From Candidatus Gastranaerophilales bacterium (GTDB lineage Bacteria; Cyanobacteriota; Vampirovibrionia; Gastranaerophilales; Gastranaerophilaceae): DNA of 64,000 nt. The position numbers and the translations under genes were made by a program. Of this stretch, positions 1-8,740 are shown one piece after another; within the stretch, counting starts at the first letter, position 1, and every line of letters begins with the position of its first letter. The DNA is taken from the NCBI GenBank assembly GCA_944323625.1, contig CALUTD010000008.1:1-64000 (forward strand), read 5' to 3'. The notes beneath the pieces were generated by a model that was not told where the DNA came from, ran no database searches, and worked only from the letters and a program-made list of their open reading frames with translations.

Positions 1-262
1 ACAAGACAGCAGCAAGAAACCGTAAGGTTTCTGAAAGCGGAGATACAAGATTGAGCCGAGAGGGAAATCCAAGAAGCGGATTTCCCGTAGGGCGGAGTCA
101 CGCGGAAGCGTGCGAGCCCGAAGAGGCGAAAATCGGTCGAAGCGCAAGAAACCGTAAGGTTTCTGAAAGCGGAGATACAAGATTGAGCCGAGAGGGAAAT
201 CCAAGAAGCGGATTTGCGCAGGGCGGAGTTGAGGCGAAGGCCGAACGAGCCCGAGAAAAATT
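1..262. repeat. GC-rich hairpin repeat, family A, two tandem units
   Basis: A GC-rich block inside AT-rich DNA. Two near-identical units start at about 13 and 145 (132-bp period) and the block runs off the left edge of the window. Each unit contains a perfect hairpin GAAACC-GTAA-GGTTTC and an arm pair AAATCC/GGATTT; between the units is CACGC-GGAA-GCGTG. Two of the loops are GNRA-type. The same modules occur in reverse orientation at about 16861-17160. The open frame through it is judged non-coding because it simply translates the repeat. Its function is unknown; it could be a REP/BIME-like element or a structured RNA. Confidence 0.75.
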
Positions 263-357
263 TTTTATAATACTTTAGTGTTAATTTTTAAGTATTAAAT
301 AACAAAATAAAATTTATACTGCAAGGCAGTGAAGTTAAGAGAAAAATTTGTTATATT

Positions 358-454
358 AAAAATGTAGATTGAAACAAACGAACACTGTCTTTCGGGGTTG
401 CGAAAAGGTATTAGAATAAATAGTTCGGTCGGATCTGTTTCAATCTACATTTTT
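358..454. repeat. 97-bp element with perfect 19-bp inverted repeats
   Basis: The left arm AAAAATGTAGATTGAAACA (358-376) is perfectly complementary to 436-454, enclosing a 59-nt centre. A further T run follows on the plus strand, so it could act as a very long-stemmed terminator for either direction. It could also be a small inverted-repeat mobile element or a structured RNA gene. It sits just past the 3' end of the first prepilin gene. No other copy was noticed in the window. Confidence 0.6.
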
Positions 455-473
455 TATTATTTTTTGCGGACAA

Positions 474-1243
474 TTAAATTTTTATTGGATAATCATCTTT
501 TATTTCCCATCCGTCATTCATTATTAAATATGTACACATATGCACTGATTCAACAGAATCATTATCGCTACAGCTTGTTATTATTTCATTTCTAGTATAT
601 GAAAATAAATTTAAATAAAATCCGGCAATAGGTATATTATTAAATTTTTCACCAAAAGTATCATGAGCCCACTCGGAATCTTTATCATTGATATAAAAAG
701 ACAAATATATCACGCCCTGCTTCGTTTGGTTTTTTTAATCCGTTTATATCAACAAGTACGCTTGTAAATACATACGGGCAGCCATTATCATAAAACATAA
801 GAGTTGTACCATCATTAAGAGAAACAAAATACTCTCCGGCGCCACTATTATTCCAACCTAATTTATTTATATTTTTTTCTGTATAATAAATGTTCTTATA
901 TTCATCTTGATTAACCTCTGAATAATTAATGTATGGTGCCAAACTGCTTTTAAAAAATTCTTCAAAATTATAATTTTCGTTAGGAAAGCCCAAAGTATTA
1001 TTAAGTTCTGAAAGTCGGCATGCATTTTCAATAGAAGAATATACCTTTTTTAATTTGGCTGTAGTTTCTGTCTTTCTATGGTTTGCCATAACAACAGGTA
1101 CGGTTATTGAAGCAATAATACCTATAACAACTAAAGTAATTAATACTTCTGCAAGTGTAAAAGAATGTAATTTGAAAGAGAAAGAGTTTTTTAAATTTAG
1201 CTCTTTTCTACCCCCCCCCGTGGTACTTTAACAATTTTTTCAT
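474..1243 (-). pseudogene. Prepilin-like protein, out of frame at a G9 tract and again at a T tract
   Basis: The start ATG at 1243 has a good AAGGAG site and a TATAAT-like box upstream. Eight codons in, a run of nine Gs (1211-1219 on the minus strand) leads straight into TAG. With eight or eleven Gs the frame joins a typical prepilin N-terminus, FTLAEVLITL, with Glu5, a hydrophobic helix and then MANHRKTETTAKLKK. A second lesion near 685-713 is one extra T in a T5 run: removing it joins GRDIFVF to YINDKDSEW, as in the paralogue at 41.6 kb. The C-terminus is DGWEIKDDYPIKI. The known role of such proteins is as (pseudo)pilin subunits processed at the membrane. Whether it is switched off or decayed cannot be told from one sequence. 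Confidence 0.8.
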
Positions 1244-1493
1244 AATTTTATCTCCTTTTTTGATTATATTATCATATATTCCCGGTATTTTGCAATTGTA
1301 AACAGATATTACTTCACTGTAGTTGTACTACATACTTAAATACAAACTACGGACTTTTTGGCAAGTTTTTATTTAAAAGCGATATAAATTTTTTTACTGC
1401 CTGAATCTCATTTTGATTCAATTCCTTAATAGATAATTTTATACTGTCTTTTTCTTCAATCTGAAAAAAGCGGCAAAAATTATTGGGATGATT
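1244..1493. other. Intergenic region with an in-frame tail after leuB
   Basis: It holds the first prepilin's promoter and Shine-Dalgarno (about 1250-1275, read leftwards). It also holds a 48-codon open stretch (1350-1493, minus strand) that continues in the leuB frame after its TAA and ends at TAG 1347-1349. Its predicted peptide includes IEEKDSIKLSIKELNQNEIQ. No start codon or ribosome site was seen for it, so it is either a gene remnant or chance. Confidence 0.4.
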
Positions 1494-2573
1494 TTATTTA
1501 AGTATATTTTCCGCAATGACATCACCCATTTTATCAGTACCTATTATGTTGGCACCAGGCTGCGAAATATCTTTTGTTCTAAAACCGTCTTTTAGTGCTT
1601 GTCTGACTGCAGTTACAATATCATTATAAGCATAATCCATTTTAAACGAATATTTCAACATCATAGCAGCAGATAAAATTGTTGCAATCGGATTAACAAT
1701 GTTTTGACCCTTTAAATCCGGAGCACTTCCGTGTATAGGTTCATACATTGCATATTTAGTATCTGATAAAGAAGCGCTCGGAAGCAGACCTAATGAACCT
1801 GAAAGCATTGAAGCTTCATCCGACAATATATCACCAAAAATATTCCCCGTTAAAATTACATCAAACTGTTTCGGATTCCTGATTATCTGCATTGCTGCAT
1901 TATCAACATACATATATGTAAGTTCAACATCAGGGTATTGTTTTGATATTTCCGTAATAGTTTCACGCCACAATCTTGAAACATCAAGAACATTTGCTTT
2001 ATCAACACTACAAAGTTTTTTATTTCGTTGTTGAGCCACTTTAAATGCACAATGAGCTATTCTTTTTATTTCGCTTTCGTAATAGCACATATTATTATAA
2101 CCGAACTTTTCTCCGTTTTTAATTTCAATTCCCTTTGGGGTTCCGAAATATACATCCCCTGTAAGTTCTCTTACAATCATTATATCTGTTCCGGCAACAA
2201 TATCTTCTTTTAGAGGAGAAATAGATGTAAGTTCAGGGTATACTATTGCGGGTCTTAAATTTGCAAAGAGATTTAATTCTTTACGTATACCCAAAAGAGC
2301 TCGTTCAGGGCGGACTTCGGGCGGAAGTTTGTCATATTTCCAATCGCCTACGGCACCTAATAATACTGCATCCGACTTTTTAGCAATTTCAAGTGTAATT
2401 TCAGGAAGCGGTGTTTTATATTTATCATAAGCGCATCCGCCTATTAACGCCGGTTCAAAGTTAAAATCAACAGAATATTTTTGCGAGATTTTTTTTAAAA
2501 CTTTTACGGCTTCATCCGTAACTTCTTTTCCCGTTCCGTCACCTGCTAACAATGCAATATTATATGTTGTCAT
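1494..2573 (-). CDS. leuB: 3-isopropylmalate dehydrogenase
   Basis: It catalyses oxidative decarboxylation of 3-isopropylmalate to 2-oxoisocaproate in leucine synthesis, in the cytoplasm with NAD. The protein is 359 aa, the usual length. It shows the N-terminal GDGTGKEV, the substrate-binding arginine region FANLRPA near residue 105, the [16 protein letters not shown] segment and the [15 protein letters not shown] signature with metal-binding aspartates. An AGGAG site precedes ATG 2573. The partner dehydratase subunit leuD is about 44 kb away at 45.8 kb and leuA/leuC are not in the window, so the leucine genes are not one operon here. Confidence 0.97.
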   Translation of the reverse strand: MTTYNIALLAGDGTGKEVTDEAVKVLKKISQKYSVDFNFEPALIGGCAYDKYKTPLPEITLEIAKKSDAVLLGAVGDWKYDKLPPEVRPERALLGIRKELNLFANLRPAIVYPELTSISPLKEDIVAGTDIMIVRELTGDVYFGTPKGIEIKNGEKFGYNNMCYYESEIKRIAHCAFKVAQQRNKKLCSVDKANVLDVSRLWRETITEISKQYPDVELTYMYVDNAAMQIIRNPKQFDVILTGNIFGDILSDEASMLSGSLGLLPSASLSDTKYAMYEPIHGSAPDLKGQNIVNPIATILSAAMMLKYSFKMDYAYNDIVTAVRQALKDGFRTKDISQPGANIIGTDKMGDVIAENILK

Positions 2574-2648
2574 ATTTTTAACTCCTGTTAATATTTTTAT
2601 TTTATAATATCATGGTAATTTTTCTTAAACAATTATAAAGGTATTATT

Positions 2649-3656
2649 ATGAAAGCTGCTGTACTTGAAAACGAAAAATTTAATATAAAAGATATTGAAA
2701 AACCCTTATTAGCAGACAAAGAAGGTGCAATAATAAAAATACATGGCTCCGGGCTTTGCGGTTCAGATATAGTTAAAATTAGGACAGGGGCTGCTAAAGA
2801 CGGGTCTGTACTCGGGCATGAAATTGTCGGAGAAATTGTTGAAATTAACACAAAAACACCCTTTAAAAAAGGTGACATAATTGCAATGGGTCATCATGTT
2901 CCGTGTTTTGACTGCCCATATTGTTTTAGCGGAAATTATTCAATGTGCAGACATTTTAAATCGACTAATATTTTCCCCGGCGGATTTTCTGAATATGTTT
3001 TTATTTCGGAAGAACATCTTAATAACACTGTATTTGCTATAACTCCTCATTTAACCGATATTGAAGCTTCTTTTTTAGAGCCTTTGGCATGCTGTATTCG
3101 TGCGGTTAAAAAAACAGGGTTAAAGGATAGAACAAAAAATCTTGTTATGGGGCTTGGTTCTATAGGTATTTTAATGGGTGAAGCTCTCAAAGCATATGGA
3201 AATGAAGTTTACGGATGTGATTTAATAAAAGAAAGGGCTTTATTGTCTGAAAATTATGGTTTTGATAAATCTTTTGTTTTGAAAGATGAAAAACAAGTTT
3301 TGGATGAAATGAAAAAATATGCTCCAATCGGATTCGACAATGTATTTCTGACTGCCGGCGCATCATCAGCTCTTGATTTTGCGGTAAAAGCTGCAAGGGA
3401 CGGTGCTAATATTATTGTATTTTCAAGTGTTAAGGATAATAACGGATTTAAAAATAATGATATATATTACAGAGAACTGACAGTAACGGGAAGTTATTCA
3501 CCTTCTCCGATGGATTTAGAAGATTCAATGAATTTTTTAGAGTCGGGAAAAGTTAATGTAAAAGGATTATCAACGGTTTATAGTTTAAATCAAATTAATC
3601 AGGCAATTAATGATACACTGTCAAATAAAATAATGAAAGCTTACATACAAATATGA
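2649..3656 (+). CDS. Zinc-dependent alcohol dehydrogenase family protein (first of a pair)
   Basis: A medium-chain dehydrogenase/reductase of 335 aa. The N-terminal GroES-like domain has the catalytic-zinc ligands in GLCGSD and GHEIVG. The structural-zinc lobe has four cysteines (CFDCPYCFSGNYSMC). The Rossmann domain begins with GLGSIG near residue 170. The substrate is not predictable; family members oxidise polyols, threonine or simple alcohols. It overlaps the next gene by 4 nt, so the two dehydrogenases are translationally coupled and probably act in one pathway. The start follows a GGTATTATT leader with only a weak ribosome site. Confidence 0.85.
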   Translation: MKAAVLENEKFNIKDIEKPLLADKEGAIIKIHGSGLCGSDIVKIRTGAAKDGSVLGHEIVGEIVEINTKTPFKKGDIIAMGHHVPCFDCPYCFSGNYSMCRHFKSTNIFPGGFSEYVFISEEHLNNTVFAITPHLTDIEASFLEPLACCIRAVKKTGLKDRTKNLVMGLGSIGILMGEALKAYGNEVYGCDLIKERALLSENYGFDKSFVLKDEKQVLDEMKKYAPIGFDNVFLTAGASSALDFAVKAARDGANIIVFSSVKDNNGFKNNDIYYRELTVTGSYSPSPMDLEDSMNFLESGKVNVKGLSTVYSLNQINQAINDTLSNKIMKAYIQI

Positions 3657-4690
3657 AAATGAAATCTTTACAATTCTATTCTCCATTAAACGTAAAATTT
3701 GAAGAGGTTGAAATTAATGACCCCAAAGAAGGAGAAGTTCAGGTAAAAATTGAAGCTGCACTCACATGCGGCACAGACGTAAAAACATACAGACGTTCAC
3801 ATCCTGTTTTGATAAAAAAAATTCCGTCGGGATTCGGGCATGAATTTAGCGGAGTAATAACTAAAATAGGCAAAAATGTTGAAGGTTTCAATATAGGTGA
3901 CAGAGTTGCCGCCGCAAATTCGGCACCTTGCGGAGAATGTTTTTTTTGCAAACGAGGTGAGTATAATCTATGTGAAAACTTGGAATTTTTGAACGGGGCA
4001 TACGCAGAGTATATAAATATTCCAAAAGCAATTGTAAAAAGAAATTTAATTAAAATTCCCGACGATTTGGAATTTGAAAGAGCTGCGTTTATTGAGCCTC
4101 TTGCAAACGTAGTTCACGGAATAGACAAAACAAACATAAAAGAAGGTGATTCAGTAGGTATTATAGGTTTAGGGCCTATAGGACTTATGTTTATAAAACT
4201 TGCGAAACTTAAAGGGGCAAGGGTAATAGCAGCGGGAAGAAGCCCGATGAAATTACAGCTTGCAAAGGATTTTGGAGGAGCAGATGAAGTTGTTGATTTA
4301 AACAAATATAAAAATCCCGAAAAAATATTTAAAGATTTTTCTTCCGAAAAAAGAGGTCTTGATATAGCAGTAGAATGTGTAGGACTGCCTGAAGTTTGGG
4401 AACAAATGTTTTCTTATGTGAGAAAAGGCGGTACGGTTCATTTATTCGGCGGCTGCAAGTCAGGCTCCAAAGTTTGTATTGATACTACAAAACTTCATTA
4501 TGACGGTATAAAAGTAGTAAGCGTTTTCCATCACACTCCAATGTATATAAGAGAAGCATTAAGGCTCATTTATGAAGAAAAACTCCCCGTTGAAAAGTTA
4601 ATCACCGAAACCATGCCTTTAGAACGAACAGAGGAAGCTTTAATTAAACAAATGAACGGCAGAGCAGTTAAAATTTTAATAAAACCGTAA
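3653..4690 (+). CDS. Zinc-dependent alcohol dehydrogenase family protein (second of a pair)
   Basis: A second medium-chain dehydrogenase, 345 aa, starting inside the stop of the previous gene. It has TCGTD and GHEFSG for catalytic zinc, CGECFFCKRGEYNLC for structural zinc, and nucleotide-binding GLGPIG near residue 172. It resembles threonine, sorbitol or galactitol-phosphate dehydrogenases in layout, but the substrate is not recognisable. The two proteins are clearly different in sequence, which argues for two steps or a heteromer rather than a recent duplication. Confidence 0.85.
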   Translation: MKMKSLQFYSPLNVKFEEVEINDPKEGEVQVKIEAALTCGTDVKTYRRSHPVLIKKIPSGFGHEFSGVITKIGKNVEGFNIGDRVAAANSAPCGECFFCKRGEYNLCENLEFLNGAYAEYINIPKAIVKRNLIKIPDDLEFERAAFIEPLANVVHGIDKTNIKEGDSVGIIGLGPIGLMFIKLAKLKGARVIAAGRSPMKLQLAKDFGGADEVVDLNKYKNPEKIFKDFSSEKRGLDIAVECVGLPEVWEQMFSYVRKGGTVHLFGGCKSGSKVCIDTTKLHYDGIKVVSVFHHTPMYIREALRLIYEEKLPVEKLITETMPLERTEEALIKQMNGRAVKILIKP

Positions 4691-4734
4691 AATTTTTTAT
4701 TTATTGTATAATTTACTTACCGGAAAATTCAAAT

Positions 4735-5706
4735 ATGGAAAATAACTTTTTAGAATTAAGAAACTGTATAGAAAAAGCACAAAGTATTGTATTGTTATCA
4801 CATGTCAATCCTGACGGAGATACTTTAGGCTCAAACCTTGCATTAAACTTTGTTATAAAAGAATGCTTTAATAAAAAAGCAGATTCCGTTTATGCAGGAT
4901 CTTTGCCCGATACATACAAATACCTTCCTGCGTACGGCCTGTTTAAAAGTGCAGAAGAACTGGAACAAGGCAAAAAATATGATTTGGCAATTGCTCTTGA
5001 TGTTGCTTCAAAAGACAGATTAGTTAATACTTTGAATATTTTTGATAATGCAAAAATAAAAATAAATATAGACCATCATAAAACTAATATAGGATATGGT
5101 GACTTAAACATAATAGATTCTGATGCGGCATGCGTTGGGCTTATTCTATACAAAATTTTCGAAGCTTGGAAGCATAAAATCTCATTAGATTGCGCAAGAT
5201 GTCTTTATACATCAATTATGACCGATACAGGGAATTTTAAATATGAAAATACAACTCCCGAAGTATTTTTAACTGCAGCTAAACTCGTAGAAACAGGAGT
5301 TTCACCATCAAAAGAGTATAGAGCATGTTATGAATCAAAACCTCAAAATATGGTGCAATTTCAGTCTTACGTAATATCTTCAAGTAAGTTTTATAATAAT
5401 GGGAAAATTGCACTCGCTAAAATTACAAATTCCGATATGGAAAAATTTCAAGCAAAAGATGAATTTACAGAGGGAATAGTTGAAGTTTTAAGAAGTTCTA
5501 AAACGGTAGAAATTGCCGGTATATTAAAAGAAACAAAAGACGGATATACAAAAGTTAGCCTTAGAAGCAAAACTTATGATTTAATACCTATTGTATCAAA
5601 ATTCAATGGCGGAGGTCACACATTCGCTGCCGGATGTACAATTAAAAAACCCGTAGATATTGCATACAATAAACTTTTAGAACAGATTCAAAGTGAACTG
5701 AAATGA
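4735..5706 (+). CDS. nrnA: DHH-family phosphoesterase, NrnA-like (oligoribonuclease / pAp phosphatase)
   Basis: Members degrade short oligoribonucleotides (nanoRNA) and dephosphorylate 3'-phosphoadenosine 5'-phosphate using Mn. The 323-aa protein shows HVNPDGDTLGSN near residue 21, ALDVAS near 87, the name-giving DHH (IDHHKTN) near 116 and the C-terminal DHHA1 glycine motif GGGHTFAAG near 296. A TATAAT box lies about 23 nt before the ATG, giving a short leader with no clear Shine-Dalgarno. The next gene overlaps its end by 4 nt. Confidence 0.9.
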   Translation: MENNFLELRNCIEKAQSIVLLSHVNPDGDTLGSNLALNFVIKECFNKKADSVYAGSLPDTYKYLPAYGLFKSAEELEQGKKYDLAIALDVASKDRLVNTLNIFDNAKIKINIDHHKTNIGYGDLNIIDSDAACVGLILYKIFEAWKHKISLDCARCLYTSIMTDTGNFKYENTTPEVFLTAAKLVETGVSPSKEYRACYESKPQNMVQFQSYVISSSKFYNNGKIALAKITNSDMEKFQAKDEFTEGIVEVLRSSKTVEIAGILKETKDGYTKVSLRSKTYDLIPIVSKFNGGGHTFAAGCTIKKPVDIAYNKLLEQIQSELK

Positions 5707-6557
5707 AAAAATATATAGAAGATTTAATAAAGAAAATAATAGATCAGGATTTTTGCGGTGTTGCGGCTGAAATGGCATTTTGGTTTATTTTAGGTTTATT
5801 TCCGTTTTTACTTTTTTTGACATCAATGTTTGCTTGGGTAGGGAAGAAAACACTTATTACCCCGATTTTGACTTTTATTACCAATATAGCTCCAAAAGAC
5901 GTTGCCTCACTTATTCTGAGCACATTAAATGAAGCTATGATATTTAAACAGGGTAAATTAATTGCTATTTTTGGGCTTATTATTACAATAGCTTTAACCT
6001 CAAATGCAATAGCCGTTATAATAAAAGGGTTAAACAGAGCTTATGCAATTGAAGAAACAAGAAATTTTATCTATACAAGAGTTTTATCGGTATTAATGGT
6101 TTTTATTAATTCACTTGCATTATTTTTAGCAGTAAATTTAATAGTTTTAGGCAAAGTAATTTTAAATTTTCTTTTGGAATATACGCTTCTTTCTCAATTA
6201 TCAATCGATTTAATTGCTATGATAAGATGGCCTGTATCATATTTGGCACTCGCTTTTTGTGCTATAGGCAACTACTATATACTTCCTGCAATTGAAGGCA
6301 ATGATAAAATAAAATTTAAAAGTGTGTTGCCGGGAACCTTATTTTTCAGTTTCTTTTGGATGCTTGGGTCATGGTGTTTTTCAATATATTTAAGCAATCT
6401 TAATGCGTATAACAAAGTATACGGAACAATAGGGGCATTTGCAATACTTATGGTATGGCTATATTATACCTCTTTAATCGTGCTTGTCGGCGGAGAAATA
6501 AATTCTAGATTTTATGCAAGATTAATGAAGAAAAAAGAGGAAGATGAAAATTCTTAA
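5703..6557 (+). CDS. YihY/BrkB-family integral membrane protein
   Basis: A 284-aa protein with about six membrane-spanning segments and the family pattern AAEMAFWFILGLFPFLLF near the start, an internal TSNAIAVIIKGLNRAY segment, and GAFAILMVWLYYTSLIVLVGGEIN near the end. The family was once called RNase BN but is now regarded as a membrane protein of uncertain, possibly transport, function. It is translationally coupled to nrnA (4-nt overlap), a pairing that does not define its role. It ends in a short charged cytoplasmic tail. Confidence 0.88.
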   Translation: MKKYIEDLIKKIIDQDFCGVAAEMAFWFILGLFPFLLFLTSMFAWVGKKTLITPILTFITNIAPKDVASLILSTLNEAMIFKQGKLIAIFGLIITIALTSNAIAVIIKGLNRAYAIEETRNFIYTRVLSVLMVFINSLALFLAVNLIVLGKVILNFLLEYTLLSQLSIDLIAMIRWPVSYLALAFCAIGNYYILPAIEGNDKIKFKSVLPGTLFFSFFWMLGSWCFSIYLSNLNAYNKVYGTIGAFAILMVWLYYTSLIVLVGGEINSRFYARLMKKKEEDENS

Positions 6558-6640
6558 CAAATATTTAATTTGACCTTTATGCGCTTCTTTTTTAAAATTA
6601 AAATATAAAGAATAATATTAGGATATTTTGGAGTATAGAA

Positions 6641-7639
6641 ATGAAATCACATAAAGTTGCCGTTATAGGCTGCGGTATATGGGGAAAGAACGTAGTAAGA
6701 AATTTTTATAATTTGAACGCACTTGATACAGTTTGCGATTTAGATGAAGAAAACAGAAAGAATTTAAAAGTACAATACCCGGATATAAATCTTACAGCGG
6801 ACTATAATGAAGTAATAAATAACCCCGAGATAGATGCTGTAGCGGTTGTAACGCCAAGTCATACTCACTATGGAATAGTTAAAAAAGCAATAGAAGCCGG
6901 AAAACATGTATATGTAGAAAAACCTATATCTACTGTATCAAAAGAAGCAAAAGATTTAACAGAACTCGCCGAAAAAAATAATATGGTTTTAATGGTAGGT
7001 CATCTTTTAATGTATCATCCTGCCGTAAACAGACTAAAAATGCTTATTGAAGAAGGTGTACTCGGCGAAATAAGATATGTACAAAGCGACAGACTTAATA
7101 TAAATCACTTTAAAAATGACAGGAGCGTAATGTGGGATTTAGCCCCTCATGACGTATCTATGACAAGTTATATTTTGGGCAAAGAACCCGTAAGAGTTAT
7201 AAGTGCAGTTGGAGCATCTTCCGATAACAATGATATTATGGATATAACCCATGTAACGATTGAATATGAAGATAATATTATTGCACATATTTCAGATAGC
7301 TGGATACATCCTCAAAAACGGGTAAATCTGCTTGTAAGAGGAACAAAAGCAACTGCAATATTTGATGATACACTAACAGAAAATAAACTTCAAATATTTG
7401 AAAGCAGTTCTCCAAAAGTGTCAAAAGTCGAAGCACTTGATTATATTGAAATAGAACCGTTAAAACTTGAATGCCAGCATTTCTTAAATTGTATTGAGCA
7501 AGGTAAACACGCAAGAAGCGACGGACATAACGGATTTAATGTAGTAAAAGTATTGGAAGAAGCGGAAAAAATTATGCTGGGTGAAAAAGTTAAAGCCTTG
7601 GATAATGTTAGTTTTGCGCTGTCAAGAAGCAAAAAATAG
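6641..7639 (+). CDS. Gfo/Idh/MocA-family oxidoreductase
   Basis: A 332-aa NAD(P)-dependent sugar oxidoreductase. The N-terminal Rossmann fold begins VAVIGCGIWGKNVVRNF. The signature EKPISTVSKEA has the catalytic lysine (residue 93 region), and the C-terminal domain has the conserved WDLAPHDVSM histidine. Members act on sugar nucleotides or inositols; the substrate is unknown here. A GGAG-like site precedes the ATG. It is the first gene of a tight run with the CDP-alcohol transferase, trmL, nnrD and a TPR gene. Confidence 0.88.
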   Translation: MKSHKVAVIGCGIWGKNVVRNFYNLNALDTVCDLDEENRKNLKVQYPDINLTADYNEVINNPEIDAVAVVTPSHTHYGIVKKAIEAGKHVYVEKPISTVSKEAKDLTELAEKNNMVLMVGHLLMYHPAVNRLKMLIEEGVLGEIRYVQSDRLNINHFKNDRSVMWDLAPHDVSMTSYILGKEPVRVISAVGASSDNNDIMDITHVTIEYEDNIIAHISDSWIHPQKRVNLLVRGTKATAIFDDTLTENKLQIFESSSPKVSKVEALDYIEIEPLKLECQHFLNCIEQGKHARSDGHNGFNVVKVLEEAEKIMLGEKVKALDNVSFALSRSKK

Positions 7640-7656
7640 TTTTTAGAGGTGGAATA

Positions 7657-8295
7657 ATGGCAAATTTATTAACGATTTTAAGAATGATTCTTTCTGTTAT
7701 AGCAATAGAATTTATATTTTCCGGGCGTCCGGATTTTTGTATAACTGCTTTTTTTGTAACGTTATTTGTAATTGTTTTGGACGGACTCGACGGATACGTT
7801 GCGAGAAAACATAATGAATGTTCTAAATTTGGCTCTGTATTTGATATTATAGGCGACAGAGTAGTTGAAAATTTATACTGGATAGCATTTGCTGTCATCG
7901 GCTGGGTTGGAGTTTGGGTTCCTATGGTTGTCGTAACAAGAGGAATAATAACGGACGGATTGAGAAGTATGGCACTTGCACAGGGCTATACCGCTTTTGG
8001 CGACTCAACAATGATGAAAAATAAATTTTGCCATTTTCTAACGGCTTCAAGATTTTCAAGAGCTGTTTACGGAACGGCTAAAGCGCTTGTATTCCTTGTG
8101 TTAATAGTTGCTTACATTCCCAACTTGGAATATTATGAACCTTTAACAATAGAACAGTTTTTAAAATTTGCCGATTTACAACCTGTTTTGGTAATAATAG
8201 CCAATATATTGGTTTATGTAACCGTTGCAATGTGTGTAATCAGAGGTATCCCAGTATTAATCGAAAGTAAAAGATTTATAGATGATAAAAAGTAA
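7657..8295 (+). CDS. pgsA: CDP-alcohol phosphatidyltransferase, probable phosphatidylglycerophosphate synthase
   Basis: It transfers a phosphatidyl group from CDP-diacylglycerol to an alcohol, probably glycerol-3-phosphate, at the inner membrane. The 212-aa protein has several membrane helices and the complete family motif D-G-x2-A-R-x8-G-x3-D-x3-D, read as DGYVAR then GSVFDIIGD (residues about 49-71). An AGAGGTGG site precedes the start. It overlaps trmL by 14 nt. PgsA is the best guess from size; another alcohol acceptor is possible. Confidence 0.82.
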   Translation: MANLLTILRMILSVIAIEFIFSGRPDFCITAFFVTLFVIVLDGLDGYVARKHNECSKFGSVFDIIGDRVVENLYWIAFAVIGWVGVWVPMVVVTRGIITDGLRSMALAQGYTAFGDSTMMKNKFCHFLTASRFSRAVYGTAKALVFLVLIVAYIPNLEYYEPLTIEQFLKFADLQPVLVIIANILVYVTVAMCVIRGIPVLIESKRFIDDKK

Positions 8296-8740
8296 ATTTA
8301 ATATTGTATTATTTGAACCTGAGATCCCTCAAAATACCGGTAATATTGCAAGATTATGTGCTTGTACAGGAGCGAGATTGTTCTTAGTAGGGAAACTCGG
8401 TTTTTCACTTTCGGATAAATATTTAAAAAGGGCGGGTCTTGACTATTGGAACAGTGTAGATATAGAAAAATACGACAGCCTTGATTTATTAAAACAAGAT
8501 TATCCCGAATCAAATTTTTACTATTTGACTACAAAAACAAAAAATTTGTATACTGATAGAAAATTTAAAGACGGAGATTTTCTTGTATTCGGTCCCGAAA
8601 CAAGAGGAATTCCCGAAAATATTTTAAATAAAAACAAAGACAATTGTTTAACAATTCCCATGAGAGAAGGACAGAGAAGTTTAAATCTTTCAAATTCAGT
8701 TGCAATAGTAGTTTATGAGGCAATAAGACAAAATGGCTAA
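8282..8740 (+). CDS. trmL: tRNA (cytidine/uridine-34 2'-O)-methyltransferase TrmL
   Basis: A SPOUT-class methyltransferase of 152 aa that modifies the wobble ribose of tRNA-Leu. It begins FNIVLFEPEIPQNTGNIAR, the TrmL N-terminus, and contains the trefoil-knot motifs LVFGPETRGIP and the C-terminal RSLNLSNSVAIVVYEA where SAM binds. The length fits the minimal, knot-only family. It overlaps both neighbours, so it sits within the operon. Confidence 0.95.
   Translation: MIKSKFNIVLFEPEIPQNTGNIARLCACTGARLFLVGKLGFSLSDKYLKRAGLDYWNSVDIEKYDSLDLLKQDYPESNFYYLTTKTKNLYTDRKFKDGDFLVFGPETRGIPENILNKNKDNCLTIPMREGQRSLNLSNSVAIVVYEAIRQNG

Noticed and set aside
51-278. Open frame of 75 codons in the GC-rich repeat
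   Set aside because: It is a direct translation of the tandem repeat, with the same peptide twice and no ribosome site. The same repeat in reverse elsewhere gives unrelated frames.
358-454. CRISPR-like ATTGAAAC end in the inverted-repeat arms
   Set aside because: Only one copy in each orientation occurs, with no repeat-spacer periodicity.
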